Below are positions 6,076 to 9,058 of a stretch of 9,058 nt of DNA, in pieces. The notes below the pieces were generated by a model. It saw nothing but the letters and a program-made list of their open reading frames with translations. It made no database searches and was not told the DNA's origin. Made by a program: the position numbers and the translations under genes. The stretch is from NCBI GenBank assembly GCA_044433365.1, contig JAWXTR010000105.1, positions 1 through 9,058 of the forward strand, written 5' to 3'. Numbering within the stretch: position 1 is the stretch's first letter; the number at the start of each line of letters is the position of its first letter. This stretch comes from CAMQVM01 sp044433365 (GTDB taxonomy: Bacteria; Bacteroidota; Bacteroidia; Bacteroidales; Rikenellaceae).

Positions 6076-6171
6076 ATGTTAAAATTGAGTAATAGTAATA
6101 ACGAAGATTTGATTTTTTTAAGACTTTTAATAAGTAAATTTGAATTGTTAACAATAAAAGTTATTAATTAA
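6076..6171 (+). CDS. 31-codon ORF just upstream of the exporter (tentative)
   Basis: An ATG at 6076 opens 31 codons ending in TAA at 6169-6171, 7 bp before the exporter start. The product begins MLKLSNSNNEDLIF and ends with a hydrophobic stretch, FLRLLISKFELL, before IKVIN. It has no double-glycine motif and no cysteine, so it is not a textbook C39 substrate. It overlaps the best -7 box for the exporter (6135-6142), which argues against it. In sequence this AT-rich an ORF of this length can arise by chance. It is listed because it is the only peptide-sized ORF between the cassette genes. Confidence 0.15.
   Translation: MLKLSNSNNEDLIFLRLLISKFELLTIKVIN
6135..6142 (+). promoter_or_regulatory. 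TAAATTTG -7 box for the exporter operon
   Basis: TAAATTTG is an exact TAnnTTTG match placed 36 bp before the exporter ATG. The nearest TTTG (6108-6111) is 23 bp upstream, longer than the usual 19, so the promoter is moderate at best. If real, the exporter and the HlyD-like gene can be expressed independently of the gene at 4881-6029. Confidence 0.4.
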
Positions 6172-6178
6172 ATACTAT

Positions 6179-8383
6179 ATGGGAAATTTTGTTTTTTACA
6201 AGCAACTAGATTCAATGGATTGTGGTCCAGTATGTTTATGTATGATTGCAAAACATTACGGTAAAGAGTACTCTTTACAAAAGTTGCGCAATTATGCATT
6301 TATTGGAAGAGATGGTGTATCATTACTTGGGATTAGCAAGGCTGCTGAGAAGATTGGATTTCGTACTATTGGTGGATGTGTAACTTTTGACGTGCTATCG
6401 AAACAAATTACATTACCATGTATTGCTCATTGGAACCAAGATCATTTTGTAGTAGTATATAAAATTAAAAATAAAGGAGATAAATATACAATATATGTTG
6501 CTGACCCTGCAAAAGGGTTAGTAACATATACTAAAGAAGAATTTTGCATCTGTTGGAATAGTACAAAGAGTGAAGGGAGCGAAAAAGGAGTGGTTTTGTT
6601 GTTTGAAACAACAAGTTTATTTTATACTTACTATGAGGATATAAAATTTAAAGGTAATCGTTTTAGATTTCTTTGCGGGTATTTGCTTAGATACAAACGT
6701 CTTTTTGGACAGTTAATATTAGGATTATTTGTAGGTAGTTTACTAGAGTTGATATTCCCATTTTTGACTCAAGCAGTTGTCGATGTGGGGATAGATGGTA
6801 AAGATCTTAATTTTATATGGTTGGTGTTAATTGCTCAATTAATGTTGCTATTTAGTAGAACGGCAATAGATTTTATAAGAAAAAGAATACTGTTGCATAT
6901 TAGCACAAGAATTAATGTCTCTTTGGTATCTGATTTTTTTATTAAATTAATGAAATTACCAATGAATTTCTTTGATACAAAACTTACTGGAGATTTAATT
7001 CAACGTATTGATGATCATAAACGTATTGAACAATTTATTACATCTCAATCCTTAAATTTATTTTTTTCACTCTTTACATTTGTTATTTATGGTATAGTTT
7101 TGTTATTATACAATAATATAATATTTATTTTATTCTTGACGGGGAGCATTATTTATGGATTATGGATACTATTATTCCTTAAAAAGAGAAAATCATTAGA
7201 TTATAAAATATTTGAACAGAATGCTCTAAACAGAAACAGTATGTATCAAATGATAACAGGGATGCAAGAGATAAAATTGCAAGGATGTGAGAGAAGAAAA
7301 AGGTGGGAATGGGAAGATATACAAGCAGATTTATTTGATGTTAATTTAAATTTACTTACATTGCGCCAGAGTCAAGAAGCTGGAAGTATTTTTATAAATG
7401 AGACAAAAAACATATTGATAACCATAGTTGCAGCGATGGCTGTAATAGAAGGGTCGATTACGTTAGGTATGATGATGGCTATTCTGTACATAATTGGACA
7501 ACTAAATACACCTGTTGAGCAACTTGTAGCATTTATATACAATTGGCAAGATGTTAGCATAAGTTTAGATAGAATGAATGAGATATACACTCTTGAAAAT
7601 GAGGAAAACAATGAGAAAAACACGATAGATTTTAAAAATAATGATTTATCTATTCAAATTAAAGATTTGTATTTTAAATACAATAATGCATTATCCCGTT
7701 ATACCCTAGAAAATATATCGCTTAATATCCCCTATGGAAAGACAACAGCAATAGTGGGTGCTAGTGGAAGTGGAAAAACTACATTGATAAAGTTACTTTT
7801 AGGTTATTACGAATTAAATAGTGGTTATATTGAAGTGGGTACAGAGAATTTTAATAAATTTAACTTATCATGGTGGCGATCACAATGTGGGGTGGTAATG
7901 CAAGATGGTTATCTATTTTCAGATACTATTGCAAAAAACATTTCAATATCAGATGAACATCCAGATTTGGAAAGAATTAGATTTGCAGCTAGGGTAGCAA
8001 ATATTGCTGAAGATATTGAAAAATTACCATTAAGTTATAATACAAAAATTGGTCAAGATGGGCAAGGAATTAGTCAAGGTCAACGACAACGAATATTAAT
8101 TGCACGTGTTGTTTATAAAAATCCTCAATTTATATTTTTGGACGAAGCAACAAATGCATTAGATGCCAATAATGAACGGAATATTATAGCAAATTTAGAG
8201 GAATTTTATAAAGATAAAACTGTAATTGTTGTTGCTCATCGTTTAAGTACAGTTAAAAATGCTGATAATATTGTTGTGCTTGATGCTGGAGAATTAGTAG
8301 AACAAGGTTCTCATGTTGAATTAGTAAAAAAAAGAGGATTGTATTATCATTTGGTTAAAAATCAATTAGAATTAGGGAATTAA
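6179..8383 (+). CDS. C39 peptidase-containing ABC exporter (bacteriocin/peptide transporter)
   Basis: This inner-membrane protein should cut the leader from a peptide precursor and export the product using ATP. Residues 1-125 are a C39 peptidase: Gln9 (oxyanion hole), Cys15 in MDCGPVC, His89 in QDHFVVV and Asp109 in VADPAKG, so the active site is complete. A transmembrane domain of the ABC exporter type I fold follows at about 170-445. The nucleotide-binding domain has Walker A GASGSGKT at 527-534, a Q-loop in VVMQDGYLFSDT, signature ISQGQRQR at 631-638, Walker B FIFLDE at 651-656 and H-loop His687. The SQGQ signature instead of SGGQ is, from memory, usual in Bacteroidetes members of this family. 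At 734 residues it is full length. The HlyD-like gene begins 1 bp after its stop, so the two are probably translationally coupled. The substrate is not identified. Confidence 0.95.
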   Translation: MGNFVFYKQLDSMDCGPVCLCMIAKHYGKEYSLQKLRNYAFIGRDGVSLLGISKAAEKIGFRTIGGCVTFDVLSKQITLPCIAHWNQDHFVVVYKIKNKGDKYTIYVADPAKGLVTYTKEEFCICWNSTKSEGSEKGVVLLFETTSLFYTYYEDIKFKGNRFRFLCGYLLRYKRLFGQLILGLFVGSLLELIFPFLTQAVVDVGIDGKDLNFIWLVLIAQLMLLFSRTAIDFIRKRILLHISTRINVSLVSDFFIKLMKLPMNFFDTKLTGDLIQRIDDHKRIEQFITSQSLNLFFSLFTFVIYGIVLLLYNNIIFILFLTGSIIYGLWILLFLKKRKSLDYKIFEQNALNRNSMYQMITGMQEIKLQGCERRKRWEWEDIQADLFDVNLNLLTLRQSQEAGSIFINETKNILITIVAAMAVIEGSITLGMMMAILYIIGQLNTPVEQLVAFIYNWQDVSISLDRMNEIYTLENEENNEKNTIDFKNNDLSIQIKDLYFKYNNALSRYTLENISLNIPYGKTTAIVGASGSGKTTLIKLLLGYYELNSGYIEVGTENFNKFNLSWWRSQCGVVMQDGYLFSDTIAKNISISDEHPDLERIRFAARVANIAEDIEKLPLSYNTKIGQDGQGISQGQRQRILIARVVYKNPQFIFLDEATNALDANNERNIIANLEEFYKDKTVIVVAHRLSTVKNADNIVVLDAGELVEQGSHVELVKKRGLYYHLVKNQLELGN

Positions 8384-8384
8384 T

Positions 8385-8855
8385 ATGACTAACAGAGACA
8401 ATTTTGAATTACGAAGTGAAAAGGTGCGAAATGTTATAGGTGGTATACCATCTGTAACTATAAGAATAGGTACAACAGTTTTAGCAATGGTAATATTTGT
8501 GATTATAACGCTAATGTACTGCATCCCATATCCTAGAACTGTGACTTTTGATATTTCGATAAATCTTTTCGATAAAGATTATATTGCAGTAAGCAACGTA
8601 GATGTTGAAGATGTAAAATTTTTAGAAAGAGGACAAAATGCAAGAGTTCTATTATTGAGTGTTAGTGGCGATTATATGCTAGATGGCGTAGTTAGTAAAA
8701 TTAGCCAGATGAGAGGAGAAGCTTTAATTCAAATAAAATTTTCACAGTCAAAAGAATATGTAAATCTCCTATCAACGCAACCAAATGGAGAAGCTACGGT
8801 TGTTATATCAAATAAACCTCTGTTGAAAAATTTGATAGATTCCTTTTTAAGATAA
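8385..8855 (+). CDS. Miniature HlyD-like membrane-fusion protein
   Basis: This is probably the periplasmic adaptor of the preceding exporter. The N-terminal segment ELRSEKVRNVIGG then IPSVTIRIGTTV resembles, from memory, the start of Bacteroidetes HlyD-family proteins. One transmembrane helix follows (about 25-48), ending in CIPYPRTV. The rest (about 52-150) reads like the beta-barrel and C-terminal part of an adaptor: VKFLERGQNARVLL, then GVVSKIS, then PNGEATVVISNKPLLKNLI. At 156 residues it is well under half the usual 350-450. The lipoyl domains and the long coiled-coil hairpin that meets the outer-membrane channel are missing between residues 55 and 75. The frame is intact from start to stop, so this is either a natural short form or an old internal deletion. 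The start is 1 bp after the exporter stop. Confidence 0.75.
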   Translation: MTNRDNFELRSEKVRNVIGGIPSVTIRIGTTVLAMVIFVIITLMYCIPYPRTVTFDISINLFDKDYIAVSNVDVEDVKFLERGQNARVLLLSVSGDYMLDGVVSKISQMRGEALIQIKFSQSKEYVNLLSTQPNGEATVVISNKPLLKNLIDSFLR

Positions 8856-8858
8856 AGA

Positions 8859-8948
8859 AGTGTAATTTTTTTGTTAGGCAAAGCTTTTTTATAGAAGCAA
8901 ATCCTCTTGTACGACTAAAAGTCAAACAAGAGGATTCGGGAGTGTAAT
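8859..8948 (+). repeat. 8-bp direct repeats AGTGTAAT flanking the stem-loop
   Basis: AGTGTAAT occurs at 8859-8866 and 8941-8948, bracketing 74 bp that contain the stem-loop. The arrangement looks like a target duplication around a tiny insert. The bracketed segment has no matching terminal inverted repeats, so chance remains possible in AT-rich DNA. Confidence 0.3.
8900..8936. other. Strong stem-loop after the exporter operon
   Basis: AATCCTCTTGT (8900-8910) pairs perfectly with ACAAGAGGATT (8926-8936), 11 bp. Inside it GACT (8913-8916) pairs with AGTC (8920-8923) around an AAA loop. It lies 45 bp after the HlyD-like stop, where an operon terminator is expected. However, no U tract follows on either strand, so a classical intrinsic terminator is not supported. 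It may serve as a 3' stability element or be part of a small mobile or regulatory element. Confidence 0.5.
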
Positions 8949-9000
8949 ACAAACTCTGTCTAGTTAATATTTGAAATATTTCGAGTTGTTTATTTTTCTG

Positions 9001-9031
9001 CAAATATACACTATTTTTTAAAACTTACAAT
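9001..9031 (-). promoter_or_regulatory. Candidate leftward promoter near the right edge
   Basis: On the minus strand, ATTG (9028-9031) is followed after 19 bp by TATATTTG (9001-9008), a near-perfect Bacteroidetes promoter layout. It would transcribe leftwards across the stem-loop towards the 3' end of the HlyD-like gene. No convincing gene begins there. Confidence 0.35.
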
Positions 9032-9058
9032 GTTTTTGATTGGTTATGGTGAGGTGTG

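Noticed and set aside
8873..8879. GTTAGGC as an integron attC core site
   Set aside because: It matches GTTRRRY, but the required inverse core RYYYAAC is not found at the proper distance with the correct pairing, and there is no integrase.
8900..8936. Rho-independent terminator
   Set aside because: The stem is strong, but neither strand has a U tract after it. It is kept as an unassigned stem-loop.
8803..9003. Minus-strand ORF of 66 codons at the right end
   Set aside because: It needs a TTG start inside the putative -7 box, overlaps the end of the HlyD-like gene and runs through the stem-loop. The translation has no recognisable features.

Overview
The window looks like a Bacteroidota chromosome segment, most likely Bacteroidales. 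It is strongly AT-rich. The best promoter candidates match the Bacteroidetes sigma-ABfr form (TTTG, about 19 bp, TAnnTTTG). The gene set also fits: a secreted GH3 glycosidase with an FnIII-like tail, a peptidase-containing ABC exporter with the phylum-typical SQGQ signature, and an IS4-type transposase. I cannot name a species.

Layout. Bases 1-842 hold no protein gene but are dense in other features: three copies of a 14-bp repeat, the end of a mobile element running off the left edge, a probable leftward small RNA of about 112 nt with its own promoter and terminator, two related 20-bp palindromes, a 161-bp near-palindromic element, and the GH3 promoter. The GH3 gene (843-3062) encodes a secreted beta-xylosidase/beta-glucosidase-type enzyme. 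Bases 3270-4842 are a dead IS4-family insertion sequence with 12-bp terminal inverted repeats. Its transposase is split by a roughly 163-bp, almost fully palindromic MITE-like insert and also carries a premature TGA. The MITE ends match the mobile-element end at 121-164, so one element family appears twice.

The right third (4881-8855) is an accessory cassette: a secreted protein that may be a beta-propeller, a 734-residue C39-peptidase ABC exporter, and a very short HlyD-like protein starting 1 bp after the exporter stop. The C39 triad and all nucleotide-binding motifs are present, so the exporter should cleave a leader from a peptide substrate and export it. No obvious double-glycine precursor lies in the window. 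The only peptide candidate between the genes is a 31-codon ORF without a GG motif. The HlyD-like protein has the membrane anchor and a C-terminal beta-barrel-like part but no room for the usual coiled-coil hairpin, and its N-terminus itself resembles a double-glycine leader. The dead IS sits between a promoter-like -7 box and the putative propeller gene, so it may have changed that gene's expression.

The last 200 bases hold a strong stem-loop flanked by 8-bp direct repeats and a candidate leftward promoter. No complete gene is seen there.
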